64,000 nucleotides of DNA from DATBJJ01 sp036556425. GTDB lineage: Bacteria; Acidobacteriota; Vicinamibacteria; Vicinamibacterales; 2-12-FULL-66-21. The stretch is from NCBI GenBank assembly GCA_036556425.1, contig DATBJJ010000040.1:1-64000 (forward strand), read 5' to 3'. The notes under the pieces are model-generated. The model was not told the DNA's origin, ran no database searches, and saw only the letters and a list, made by a program, of their open reading frames with translations. A program made the position numbers and the translations under genes. Below are positions 24,307 through 32,493 of this stretch, piece after piece. Position 1 is the first letter of the stretch. Every line of letters starts with the position of its first letter.

Positions 24307-24990
24307 TCATCCCTCGCCGACAATCCTCTGCACAGTCACGTTCTGCACGCCTTCGATCTTGTTCAACGCTTTGACGAGCTCACTCGCCGCGCTCTCGGAT
24401 CGCAGCTGCGCCTCGTACGAGATCTCGATCGACATGCCTTGCTTCGCGGTTCCAATCGACGTGAGCCGGCGCGCGATCGCGTGGGTGTTCAGGAGATCTC
24501 GCACCAGATCCTCCGGATCGTGCCCGAGCCCGACGCGCACCTCGACGAGATACAACGCCGCCGGACCGGACTTCTCGGAGCCGCCGCGGCTTCGCATCAC
24601 CCACGCCGCCAGGCCGACGATCGCGACGCCGCTCACGGCAACCGATGGGTGACTCGCGCCGACCGCCATGCCGACCGCGACGGCGAAGATCACGTACGCC
24701 GTGTCCTGCGTGTCGCGCACGACGGTCCGAAACCTCACGATCGAGAGCGCGCCCACGAGGCTGAACGCGCGCGCCACGTTGTCGCCGATGACCTGCGTCA
24801 CCATCGCGATCAGGATCGACAGCAGCACCAGCGTGATCGTGAACGACGGCGTTGTCTCGCTCGCGGGCCGCGTGCGGCGGTAGATGAACGCCACCACCGC
24901 GCCGAAGAACATCGCCGCCACGAGCCTCGCGAGGACGGCGAGCGGCGGGCCGATCGATTCCGGCATCGCCGTCTGCAGCCAATCAGGCAT
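24307..24990 (-). CDS. DUF4956 membrane protein
   Basis: 227 residues. About four hydrophobic segments (near 14-40, 49-72, 95-113, 118-133), with the DUF4956 hallmark RAFSLVGALSIVRFRTVVRDTQD between them. The cytoplasmic C-terminal half (SIEISYEAQLRSESAASELVKALNKIEGVQNVTVQRI) looks like a ferredoxin-like or ACT-like fold. It overlaps the VTC gene by 8 nt and precedes the CotH gene; these three families are often adjacent in bacteria. It probably forms a membrane partner for the VTC polymerase, but the function is not proven. Confidence 0.87.
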   Translation of the reverse strand: MPDWLQTAMPESIGPPLAVLARLVAAMFFGAVVAFIYRRTRPASETTPSFTITLVLLSILIAMVTQVIGDNVARAFSLVGALSIVRFRTVVRDTQDTAYVIFAVAVGMAVGASHPSVAVSGVAIVGLAAWVMRSRGGSEKSGPAALYLVEVRVGLGHDPEDLVRDLLNTHAIARRLTSIGTAKQGMSIEISYEAQLRSESAASELVKALNKIEGVQNVTVQRIVGEG

Positions 24991-25720
24991 ACAACGCTTC
25001 GGCTCCGCCGCGTGCAGCCGCCGGCTCCGGGTGGATCCCGGTCAATGCCGCGACGCCGATCCGGTACTTCGACGCGGCGCGAGGCGCGATCGCGAACTCT
25101 TCCACGAGATGGCGAAAGATCGCTGGGAACGTGCCGCGATACTTCAGCTCGAGGATGACGGATCCGGGCAGCACGGGCATGCCTTCGCCGTTCGTGAATG
25201 CGAAGCCGTCGACGGGGTGCACGGCCAGATCCGAGTCGAGCGTCAAGCGCACGGGCTCGCCGTTTCGGAGAATCATCCGCGCCGTCCGCGCGTACGACAT
25301 CTGGCACACCGGCTCCAACCGCCGCGCGACGATGCGCCGATGGAACCATTCGCCCGCCCACGGCGCGTCGTCCTCGGGTCGAGCGAGGCGATCGAGCGTC
25401 GAGAGCGGCATGCACGTGCGCCGCTTCGCGAGCACCGCCGGTTGGCGCATCTTGCGCTCGAGGAACACGACGCTCTCGTTCGCGTAGCGTCGGATTCGAT
25501 ACTTGCTCCGTCCGAACGACCCGCGCCGATGAAAGACGTCGCCGTCGGTGTTGTCGAAGTAGATGCTGGAGGTCCGATACTCGTCGCGAAACGGACCGGC
25601 GCCGTGCGGGTCGTGCTCGAGATGCGTGCGCGCCCAGCGCCGAATCGCATCGGCCTGCGCGGACGGAACGACGAACTTGATTTCGAGGGCCTGCGGCCGG
25701 ATCTCGCGGCTGTGGGACAT
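24983..25720 (-). CDS. VTC-domain polyphosphate polymerase-like protein
   Basis: 245 residues. A triphosphate-tunnel fold of the VTC type: the N-terminal EIKFVVP strand with Glu and Lys, SSIYFDNTDGDVFHRR, KYRIRRYANESVVFLERKMR (basic tunnel wall) and VILELKYRGTFPAIFR (late acidic/basic strand). VTC domains polymerise the gamma-phosphate of ATP into polyphosphate, or bind polyphosphate. The ATG at 25720 is preferred; an in-frame GTG at 25759 adds 13 residues with no family character. First gene of the VTC / DUF4956 / CotH operon, preceded by a large repeat hairpin. Confidence 0.87.
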   Translation of the reverse strand: MSHSREIRPQALEIKFVVPSAQADAIRRWARTHLEHDPHGAGPFRDEYRTSSIYFDNTDGDVFHRRGSFGRSKYRIRRYANESVVFLERKMRQPAVLAKRRTCMPLSTLDRLARPEDDAPWAGEWFHRRIVARRLEPVCQMSYARTARMILRNGEPVRLTLDSDLAVHPVDGFAFTNGEGMPVLPGSVILELKYRGTFPAIFRHLVEEFAIAPRAASKYRIGVAALTGIHPEPAAARGGAEALYA

Positions 25721-25816
25721 GTCGTGGGTAGGATACGGTGGCCCACAGCCCGCGGACACACGCTATTTACACTGGCGACATGATTTCACATCGCTGCCAT
25801 AGATCTGTCACGAACA

Positions 25817-26061
25817 GGGTGCAAGAGTGCCAGAGTGCAAGGGTGCCAAGGTGCAAGGTGCCAGAGTGCAAGGTGCCAGAGTGCAAGGTGCCAGAGTGAG
25901 GGTGCAAGCGCGTGCCTTGCACTCCCGGGCTCCTTGCGCTTTCCTCTTGCACCCTGCACCCTGCACCTTGGCACCCTGCACCTTGGCACCCTGGCACCCT
26001 GGCACCCTGCACCCTGGCACCCTGCACCCTGGCACCCTTGCACCCTGGCACCTTGGCACCC
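25817..26061. repeat. Large inverted 7-8 bp repeat island (GTGCCAGA / TTGCACCC family)
   Basis: The left arm (25817-25905) is tandem GTGCAAGG/GTGCCAGA-type units. After a roughly 40-nt centre the right arm (25948-26061) is the reverse complement, CTTGGCACCCTGCACC-type units. The arms could pair over about 90 bp. The island begins about 12 nt past the stop of the FAD oxidase and fills the 25721-26072 gap; no credible ORF is present, and apparent ORFs are repeat translations. Confidence 0.9.
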
Positions 26062-26072
26062 TTCTACTTCTT

Positions 26073-27449
26073 TCAAAGAATCTTCCCAGGATTCATCAGC
26101 CCTTTGGGATCGAGCGCGTGCTTGATGGCGCGCATCGTCTCGATGGCGGCCCCGTGTTCGCGCGGGAGGTACTTCATCTTGCCGATGCCCACGCCATGCT
26201 CGCCCGAGCACGTCCCGCCCATGTCGATCGCGCGTGTCACGAGGCGCTCGTTGAGGCGCTGCGCTTCGGCCATCTCCTCCGGCGAGTCAGGATTCACGAG
26301 ATAGAGCATGTGGAAGTTGCCGTCGCCCACGTGTCCGACGAGCGTGCCGGTCAGCGTGGACTCGTCGAGGTCGCGCTTCGATTCCACGATGCAGTCGGCG
26401 AGCCGGGAGATGGGGACGCAGGCGTCGGTGCTCCACGCCTTCGCACCGGGCCGCAGCGCAAGCGTCGCGAAGTACGCGTCGTGCCGCGCGCGCCACAGCC
26501 GTGCGCGATCCTCCGGCCGCGTCACCCAGGAAAAGTCGCTGCCGTTGTTCTCTCCCGCCAGGCCCTGAACGGTCTCCGCATGCTCCCGCACGTCGCGATC
26601 GCTGTGGCCGTGGAACTCGAAGAACAGCGTCGGCCGCGCTTCGTACGTCAGCTTCGCGTATTTGTTGATCGCGTCCATCTGCACTTCGTCGAGCAGCTCG
26701 ATCCGCGCGACGGGCACGCCCAGTTGAATCGTCGCGATGACCGTCTTGACCGCCGCGTCGATCGTCGGAAAGCCGCAGACCGCGGCGGCGACGGCTTCCG
26801 GCAGCGGCTGCAAGCGGACCGTGATCTCGCTGATCACGCCGAGCGTCCCTTCCGACGCCACGAAGAGCCGCGTCAAGTCGTACCCGGCCGACGACTTTCT
26901 CGCGCGCCCCCCAGTCGTGATGATCGATCCGTCCGGCAGGACGACGGTCAGCCCGCGGACGTTCTCTCGCATCGTCCCGTACCGGACCGCCGTCGTCCCC
27001 GACGCGCCCGTCGCGGTCATGCCGCCGATCGTCGCGTCGGCGCCGGGATCGACGGAGAAGGTCAAGCCGGTGTTCTTCAGGTGCACGGCGAGCTGACGAT
27101 GCGTGACGCCGGCCTGGACGGTCGCGTCCATGTCGTCGATGCTGACGCGCAGGATCTTGTTCATCTGCGAGAGATCGACCGACACGCCGCCGCGGAGCGC
27201 GAGCACTTGCCCTTCGAGGGACGTCCCGGCTCCGAACGGCACGATCGGGACGTCACGAACGGCACAGGCGCGCACGATCGCGCTGATCTCTTCCGTCGTG
27301 TGAGGAAAAGTGACGAGGTCCGGCGGCGCCGGCGTGTGGTACGACTCGCCGTGGCTATGGTGATCCCGGATCGTCGCGGACGCGGTGACGCGATCGCCCA
27401 CGACGGAGCGCAGCTCTTCCAGGAGGTCCTCCGTTACGTCGATCCGCAC
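26073..27449 (-). CDS. FAD-linked D-lactate/glycolate oxidase-type dehydrogenase
   Basis: 458 residues from a GTG start. VAO/PCMH-type FAD-binding domain (about 35-215): IVPFGAGTSLEGQVL, SVDPGADATIGGMTATGASGTTAVRYG, RKSSAGYDLTRLFVASEGTLGVI. The C-terminal FAD-linked oxidase domain ends in TLVGHVGDGNFHML, CSGEHGVGIGKMKYL and DPKGLMNPGKIL. This is the pattern of D-lactate dehydrogenase (cytochrome) and the GlcD subunit of glycolate oxidase, which oxidise 2-hydroxy acids. No GlcE/GlcF partner is adjacent, which favours the single-subunit D-lactate dehydrogenase type. No ribosome binding site is visible before the GTG. Confidence 0.9.
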   Translation of the reverse strand: MRIDVTEDLLEELRSVVGDRVTASATIRDHHSHGESYHTPAPPDLVTFPHTTEEISAIVRACAVRDVPIVPFGAGTSLEGQVLALRGGVSVDLSQMNKILRVSIDDMDATVQAGVTHRQLAVHLKNTGLTFSVDPGADATIGGMTATGASGTTAVRYGTMRENVRGLTVVLPDGSIITTGGRARKSSAGYDLTRLFVASEGTLGVISEITVRLQPLPEAVAAAVCGFPTIDAAVKTVIATIQLGVPVARIELLDEVQMDAINKYAKLTYEARPTLFFEFHGHSDRDVREHAETVQGLAGENNGSDFSWVTRPEDRARLWRARHDAYFATLALRPGAKAWSTDACVPISRLADCIVESKRDLDESTLTGTLVGHVGDGNFHMLYLVNPDSPEEMAEAQRLNERLVTRAIDMGGTCSGEHGVGIGKMKYLPREHGAAIETMRAIKHALDPKGLMNPGKIL

Positions 27450-27555
27450 GCGCCAATGCTACAGCGGCCAGGGTGTCGGGATTCAATCTTGCTTCTCAAA
27501 CCGAGGGGAAGACCCGAGCTGTAACCACGCGAACAGATAGGAAAAGAGGCGCTCA

Positions 27556-27936
27556 ATGCCTACCGACGGACCTTTCCTCCCGGACAATACACACATTCCC
27601 ATCGTCACGCGCGACACGCCGCCGGAGCCCGGCGTGCATGTCGTGTGTACACGCGACCCCGCGGTCATCGAAGCATGGGCGCGGATGCTCGGCGCAGAGC
27701 CCGCCACCGGTCAGGCCACCGAATCAGGACCCGCGTCTTCGATGAGCGTCGCCGACGGCGGATCCGGCCTGCGGTTCAACTATCCAGGGTTCGGGCGGTT
27801 CCGAAACATAGCGTGGAGCGAGTGGTTCGACCATTTCAACCGCCACGACCTCACCTTCGTGTTCGAGCCACCCGAAGGCGACGAGGCGCCGAGCGGCCGC
27901 TACCGTATGGTGCGCACCGTGGATCTGCAATCCTGA
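27556..27936 (+). CDS. Hypothetical protein, soluble
   Basis: 126 residues, not recognised. No signal peptide or membrane segment. The sequence is acidic and Pro/Gly-rich at the start (DTPPEPGVHVVCTRDPAVIEA) with an aromatic middle (FNYPGFGRFRNIAWSEWFDHF). A purine-rich AAAAGAGG lies 6 nt upstream of the ATG, and codon use is like the neighbours, so I think it is a real gene. It runs in the same direction as the next small gene, with an 89-nt gap holding a CATAAT -10-like element (27964-27969) and a GC hairpin. Confidence 0.6.
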   Translation: MPTDGPFLPDNTHIPIVTRDTPPEPGVHVVCTRDPAVIEAWARMLGAEPATGQATESGPASSMSVADGGSGLRFNYPGFGRFRNIAWSEWFDHFNRHDLTFVFEPPEGDEAPSGRYRMVRTVDLQS

Positions 27937-28025
27937 GGCTTTCGCGACGCCGTCGCGCCTCGGCATAATCAGGGAAGCTGGACCGCCCGCGGCTCTGCCG
28001 CGGACACTAGACTTCAAGGTGCGAC

Positions 28026-28268
28026 ATGGCGCAGCAGCAGCGATTCACCCTCCAGTGGGACCGTCCGTTCATGCCCGGCGCGGCGACGCACGTCAGCCTC
28101 TTCGAGGGAGGCACGGATCCGATGAACATCGTGGCGTCGGGACATGGCGCGGACGAGGCAGGCGCCCTGCGCGACCTCCTCGCCGCGCTCAAGGAACGGC
28201 ACGAGTCGCCCGAGGCCATCGCGTTCGTGTCCGACGAATACGCCGTGCTCTCAGGACGACGCGCATAG
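28026..28268 (+). CDS. Hypothetical protein, small
   Basis: 80 residues, not recognised. A soluble alpha/beta-looking protein (RFTLQWDRPFMPGAATHVSL, GADEAGALRDLLAALKERHE, AIAFVSDEYAVLSG). No motif. It ends one base before the esterase start at 28270, suggesting coupling. The regular pattern of charged and hydrophobic residues and the tight spacing support a real gene. Confidence 0.6.
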   Translation: MAQQQRFTLQWDRPFMPGAATHVSLFEGGTDPMNIVASGHGADEAGALRDLLAALKERHESPEAIAFVSDEYAVLSGRRA

Positions 28269-28269
28269 A

Positions 28270-29274
28270 ATGACACGCATGAAACGAGCAGCACTCGCTC
28301 TCATTTTCGCAGCCGCATCGATGACCGTGTTCAGCGAGCAACAACAGCCGCAGGCACCAGATCCCGACATCCACTATCAGCTGGGACCGGATTCGTTCCC
28401 GCGCGACGGCGTGGCGAAGGGCGAGGTGCGCGGCCCGTACACGCTTCCGAGCCAGGCGTACCCCGGCACGCAGCACACGTATTGGGTCTACGTTCCCGCG
28501 CAGTACAGCCAGGCCGTCCCGGCGAGCCTCATGATCTTCAACGACGGGCAGGCGTTCAAGAACATGGACGGCGATCTGCGGGTGCCGAACGTCCTCGACA
28601 ACCTGATCGATCGCCGCGAGCTTCCCGTGATGGTCGGGGTCTTCATCAATCCAGGCCGGACGCCCGAGCAGCCGGAGCCGACGCCGCAGGAATGGGGCGA
28701 TCGAACAACGAACCGGCCGACCGAATACAACACGCTCGACGACAAATACGCGCGCGTGATCGTCGACGAGCTGATGCCCGCGCTCCACAAGGAGTTCAAC
28801 ATCTCGAAGGATCCGGACCAGCACGGTATCGGCGGCGCGAGCTCCGGCGCGATCGCCGCGTTCACCGTCGCGTGGGAGCGTCCGAACGATTTCCGCAAAG
28901 TCCTCAGCCTGATCGGCAGCTTCGTCAATCTCCGCGGCGGTGACGCCTACGCCGACATCGTCCGCAAGAGTGAAAAGAAGCCGATTCGCATCTTCATGCA
29001 GGACGGACGCAACGACAACCGCGGCGTCGGCCGCGGCGGCACGTACGATCCGCGTCGCGACTGGTTCCTGCAGAACGTGCGCCTGAAGGATGCGCTCGCC
29101 GAGAAGGGATACGACCTCAACTACCAGTGGGGTATCGGCCGCCACAGCCAAAAGCACGGCGGCTCGATCCTGCCCGACATGCTGCGATGGCTGTGGCGGG
29201 ATCACAAGATCTCGACCGACGTGAACGACGCCGTCGAGCGATCGTTCAACAAGCCCGCCGAGAAGAAGGAATAG
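28270..29274 (+). CDS. Secreted Fes/enterochelin-esterase-like alpha/beta hydrolase
   Basis: 334 residues with a signal peptide (RAALALIFAAASMTVFS). Esterase D / enterochelin-esterase-like fold: the chain opens YWVYVPAQYSQAVPASLMIFNDGQAF, and the nucleophile elbow is Gly-Ala-Ser-Ser-Gly with Ser191. The family Asp (FMQDGRNDNRG) and His (GIGRHSQKHGG) are in the expected order. Exported members hydrolyse esters of polysaccharides or siderophores; the substrate is not known here. Start at 28270; Met4 (28279) is an alternative. Confidence 0.88.
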   Translation: MTRMKRAALALIFAAASMTVFSEQQQPQAPDPDIHYQLGPDSFPRDGVAKGEVRGPYTLPSQAYPGTQHTYWVYVPAQYSQAVPASLMIFNDGQAFKNMDGDLRVPNVLDNLIDRRELPVMVGVFINPGRTPEQPEPTPQEWGDRTTNRPTEYNTLDDKYARVIVDELMPALHKEFNISKDPDQHGIGGASSGAIAAFTVAWERPNDFRKVLSLIGSFVNLRGGDAYADIVRKSEKKPIRIFMQDGRNDNRGVGRGGTYDPRRDWFLQNVRLKDALAEKGYDLNYQWGIGRHSQKHGGSILPDMLRWLWRDHKISTDVNDAVERSFNKPAEKKE

Positions 29275-31722
29275 CTACTCGCGCCTCAGCACGGCCGCCG
29301 GATCGAGCCGTGCCGCGCGCCGAGCCGGAATCAATCCCGCGGCGATGCCCACGAGCGCGACGATCGCCGCGGAGAGCGCGAACGTCAACGGATCGCGCGG
29401 CGCGAGACCATAGAGCAGCGTCGCGACGAGCGGCGCGGCCCAGAACATGAGACCGGCGCCGATCGCGATGCCGCATGCGACCAGCAGCGCGACGCGAGTC
29501 AGCACGAGCCGGATCACGCGCCCTGGCGTGGCGCCGATCGCGAGACGGATTCCGAGCTCCGTCTGGCGCTGGCTCACTACGTGAGACGTGACGCCGTACA
29601 ATCCGAGTCCCGCGAGGAGAAGCGCCAGCGCGCCGAAGAAACCCGACAGCGCGGCAACCATCCGTTCCTGCGCGATCGACTTGTCGATCTGATCGCTCAA
29701 CGTCGTCACCGTGAACGTCAAATCGCGAGTCACAGTCGAGATCGCATCGATCGTGCGGTCCGCGAGCAGGGCGGGCGCGCCGGCGGCGGCACGAACACTC
29801 ACGAAGGCGACTGGCGGCGGCTGAAACCGCTGCGCGATCGGTATGTACATCGTGGGGCGACGCTTCTCACGGAGCGAGAGATACGCGGCGTTCTCGACGA
29901 CGCCGACGATCTCGCGATCGACGGACGGCCGGCCCCCGAAGCCGACCTGACGCACGCGACGTCCGATCGCCGTGCCACCGGCGAGGTACTTGTCCACGAA
30001 CGCCTGATTGACGACGGCGACGGGCGGAGTCTTGCGGCGGTCCGTCGCGCGAAACTCGCGGCCAGCGATGATTCGCGTCCCGAATGTCGCGAAGAAGTCC
30101 GGGCTCACGACGTTTGCCGTCGCGACGCGATCGTCCTCGGCGAGGGAACCCGGCAGATCGGGAAACTCCACGCGAACCTGCCATAACGTCCGGCCGATGG
30201 GCGTCGTCGCGGACAGGCTTACGCGCTCGACGCCCGGCGCGCCGCGCGCCGCCTCGTGAATGCGCTCGAACAAATCGAGCATGCGATCCGGATCCGCTGG
30301 CGGCGCCGTCGGCTCGACGCGAATGACGAGCACCTTGCCGCGCTCCACACCGAGCGGCTGCGTCAGAAGCGCGGTCAGCGTTCGAATGAAGAGACCGGCG
30401 CCCACGAGCAGCGCGAGCGTGAACGCGATCTGCACCACCAGGAGCAGATGCGCGACGCGATACCCGCTGGCGCCTCGGATACGGTGGCCGGCTTGCGCCA
30501 GCGCATGCGCGGCGTCCATGCGGCCGGCGCGAATCGCGGGCAACAGCGTCGACGCGAAGAGCGTGAACGTCGCGACGCCGAGGGCAAAGGCGAACACGCG
30601 CCAATCCGGCGACAGATCGAGCGACGCCGTGCCGGCGCTCACGACGACTTGTTTCATCAGCGCGGCGCTTCCCCACCACGCGAGCAGCGCGCCCGCGGCG
30701 GTGCCGATGGCCGCGACGACCGAGGTCTCCCTCAACAGATCGAGGACGAGCGCGCGCCGCGTCGCGCCAAGCGCGACACGCACGCTCGTCTCGCGCTGGC
30801 GCGCGATCGCGCGGACGAGCAGCAGGTTCGCGATGTTCGCGCAGGCGATCGCGAGCACCAGCGCCGCGACAATGCCGAGCACGACGAAAGGCCGGCGATA
30901 GCGATCTCTGAGCGGTGACACACCGCGCCCCGCCGCCACGAGCTCGAGCGGCTCGTTCAGAAGCCGTGACGTCGGGTCCGTCAACCGGTCGACGCGCTCG
31001 AGCGCGGGTTGAAAGGCGCGCAGGCGGGCGGTCGCGTCTCCGATGGTTTGGCCCGCCTCGAGCCGCGCGACGATCGTCAGCCACAACACACCCGGGAGAT
31101 TCACGAGCGCCGGCGTCCGCACGAGCGGCTCGGTGCCGAGCGGTACGGCGACGTCGAACGCGGTGCCGACCTCTGGCCCGAGGAACTCGCGCGGCGTGAT
31201 GCCGACGATCGTGAACGCGACACGCTCGAGGAGCAGCGTCCGGCCGATCGTGTCCTCGCGGCCGCCGTATCTCGTCTGCCAAAACGCATGGCTGATGACC
31301 GCGACCGGTCCAGCCGCTCCACCGTTCGTCCGATCGTCGTCCTCGTCGATCGGGCGGCCGCGTGCCGCGTCGACGCCGATCGTCTCGAAGAAACCGCCGC
31401 TCACGAACAAGCCGTTCACCAGCGACGACCGTCCTCGCGGCTCGGTGTTGAACGTCTGGCTCGCCCATGCCGCCGAACGGGCGAACAGGGCGCGGTTGTT
31501 CTTCAACTCCTGGAAGATCGCGAAGCTCCACGCCTGCTCGATCCCGCTCACCGGCTTCAGAACGACGAGGCGATCGGGATCGTGGACGTTCAGCGGCCGC
31601 AGCATCAGGCCGTTCACGAGGGAGAAGAGCGCGATGTTCGCGCCCGTGCCGAGCGCGAGCGACAGGACCACCGCCGTCCAGACGACTGGATCCTGTCTGA
31701 ACGAGCGATAAATCGTCCGCAT
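29275..31722 (-). CDS. ABC transporter permease, acidobacterial duplicated orphan permease (ADOP) type
   Basis: 815 residues, two MacB/FtsX modules in tandem. Membrane segments near residues 15-38, 270-300, 325-350 and 370-395 form the first module, and about 425-450, 690-715, 740-770 and 775-800 form the second. Each MacB-type periplasmic region lies between them. ALGTGANIALFSLVNGLML and the C-terminal LIPARRAARLDPAAVLRRE are typical. ADOP proteins lack an adjacent ATPase gene, as here, and are abundant in Acidobacteria. This copy begins directly at the first membrane helix and lacks the roughly 80-residue cytoplasmic N-terminal extension many relatives have. The transported substrate is unknown. 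Confidence 0.88.
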   Translation of the reverse strand: MRTIYRSFRQDPVVWTAVVLSLALGTGANIALFSLVNGLMLRPLNVHDPDRLVVLKPVSGIEQAWSFAIFQELKNNRALFARSAAWASQTFNTEPRGRSSLVNGLFVSGGFFETIGVDAARGRPIDEDDDRTNGGAAGPVAVISHAFWQTRYGGREDTIGRTLLLERVAFTIVGITPREFLGPEVGTAFDVAVPLGTEPLVRTPALVNLPGVLWLTIVARLEAGQTIGDATARLRAFQPALERVDRLTDPTSRLLNEPLELVAAGRGVSPLRDRYRRPFVVLGIVAALVLAIACANIANLLLVRAIARQRETSVRVALGATRRALVLDLLRETSVVAAIGTAAGALLAWWGSAALMKQVVVSAGTASLDLSPDWRVFAFALGVATFTLFASTLLPAIRAGRMDAAHALAQAGHRIRGASGYRVAHLLLVVQIAFTLALLVGAGLFIRTLTALLTQPLGVERGKVLVIRVEPTAPPADPDRMLDLFERIHEAARGAPGVERVSLSATTPIGRTLWQVRVEFPDLPGSLAEDDRVATANVVSPDFFATFGTRIIAGREFRATDRRKTPPVAVVNQAFVDKYLAGGTAIGRRVRQVGFGGRPSVDREIVGVVENAAYLSLREKRRPTMYIPIAQRFQPPPVAFVSVRAAAGAPALLADRTIDAISTVTRDLTFTVTTLSDQIDKSIAQERMVAALSGFFGALALLLAGLGLYGVTSHVVSQRQTELGIRLAIGATPGRVIRLVLTRVALLVACGIAIGAGLMFWAAPLVATLLYGLAPRDPLTFALSAAIVALVGIAAGLIPARRAARLDPAAVLRRE

Positions 31723-31732
31723 GGGAGACGAC

Positions 31733-32470
31733 TCAGGACTTGAACATGCGGAGCAGCTTCGTCACGGGATCGTAGAACCGATCGACCACGCGCTCCTTGA
31801 GCGGGATGATTGCGTTCTCGGTGATCGTGATGTGCTCCGGGCAGACCTTCGTGCAGCAGCGCGTGATGTTGCAGTAGCCGATGCCGTCGCGATCCTTGAG
31901 ATCACGCCCGCGATCCTCCGTATCGAGCGGATGCATCTCGAGCGCCGCGCTGTACAGGAGGAAGCGCGGCCCGATGAAGCCGTCGTGGAGATGATGATCG
32001 CGGAGGATGTGGCACACGTCCTGGCAGAGGAAGCACTCGATGCACTTGCGGAATTCCTGCACGCGATCGACGTCGCGCTGCTGCATGCGCCACGTGCCGT
32101 CGGTCGCGTCCGGCGGACGCGGCTTGAACGGCTTGATGGCCTTCTTCACGCGGTAGTTCCACGAGACGTCGGTCACGAGATCGCGGATGAGCGGGAACGC
32201 CTTGATCGGCTCGACCGTGACCGGCTGCGTCAGATCGATCGAATCCAACCGCGTCATGCACATCAGTCGAGGCTGCCCGTTGATCTCCGCCGAGCAGGAG
32301 CCGCACTTCCCCGCCTTGCAGTTCCAGCGGACGGCGAGATCGCTCGCGTGGTCCGCCTGAATACTGTGGACCGCATCGAGCACGACCATGCCTTCGCTGA
32401 CATCGGTCGAATAGTCGCGAAACGCGCCCTTCTTCTTGTCGCCGCGCCAAATGCGAAAGGTGGCTCTCAT
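31733..32470 (-). CDS. sdhB: Succinate dehydrogenase/fumarate reductase iron-sulfur subunit
   Basis: 245 residues. The three cluster motifs are in order: [2Fe-2S] CKAGKCGSCSAEINGQPRLMC, [4Fe-4S] CIECFLCQDVC and [3Fe-4S] CNITRCCTKVC followed by PEHITITENAIIPLKER. It carries electrons from SdhA flavin to the membrane quinone in the TCA cycle and respiratory chain. The gene is last in the sdhC-sdhA-sdhB order read on the minus strand and starts 23 nt after the sdhA stop. It is followed 10 nt later by the ADOP permease gene. Confidence 0.95.
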   Translation of the reverse strand: MRATFRIWRGDKKKGAFRDYSTDVSEGMVVLDAVHSIQADHASDLAVRWNCKAGKCGSCSAEINGQPRLMCMTRLDSIDLTQPVTVEPIKAFPLIRDLVTDVSWNYRVKKAIKPFKPRPPDATDGTWRMQQRDVDRVQEFRKCIECFLCQDVCHILRDHHLHDGFIGPRFLLYSAALEMHPLDTEDRGRDLKDRDGIGYCNITRCCTKVCPEHITITENAIIPLKERVVDRFYDPVTKLLRMFKS

Positions 32471-32493
32471 AGCTGTCAGCTCTCAGCCGTCAC

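Noticed and set aside
25817..26061. CRISPR array
   Set aside because: Units are only 7-8 bp with no spacers between them, the two halves are inverted, and no cas gene is near. The same holds for the other islands.
25786..26211. Several 80-140 residue ORFs over the repeat island
   Set aside because: They are translations of the tandem repeat in different frames (CQGARVQGARV-type or APWHPGTL-type) and have no independent coding signal.
29867..31531. 554-codon second frame inside the ADOP permease gene
   Set aside because: Same-strand out-of-frame shadow; Arg-rich, no membrane segments, while the main frame has clear FtsX/MacB helices.
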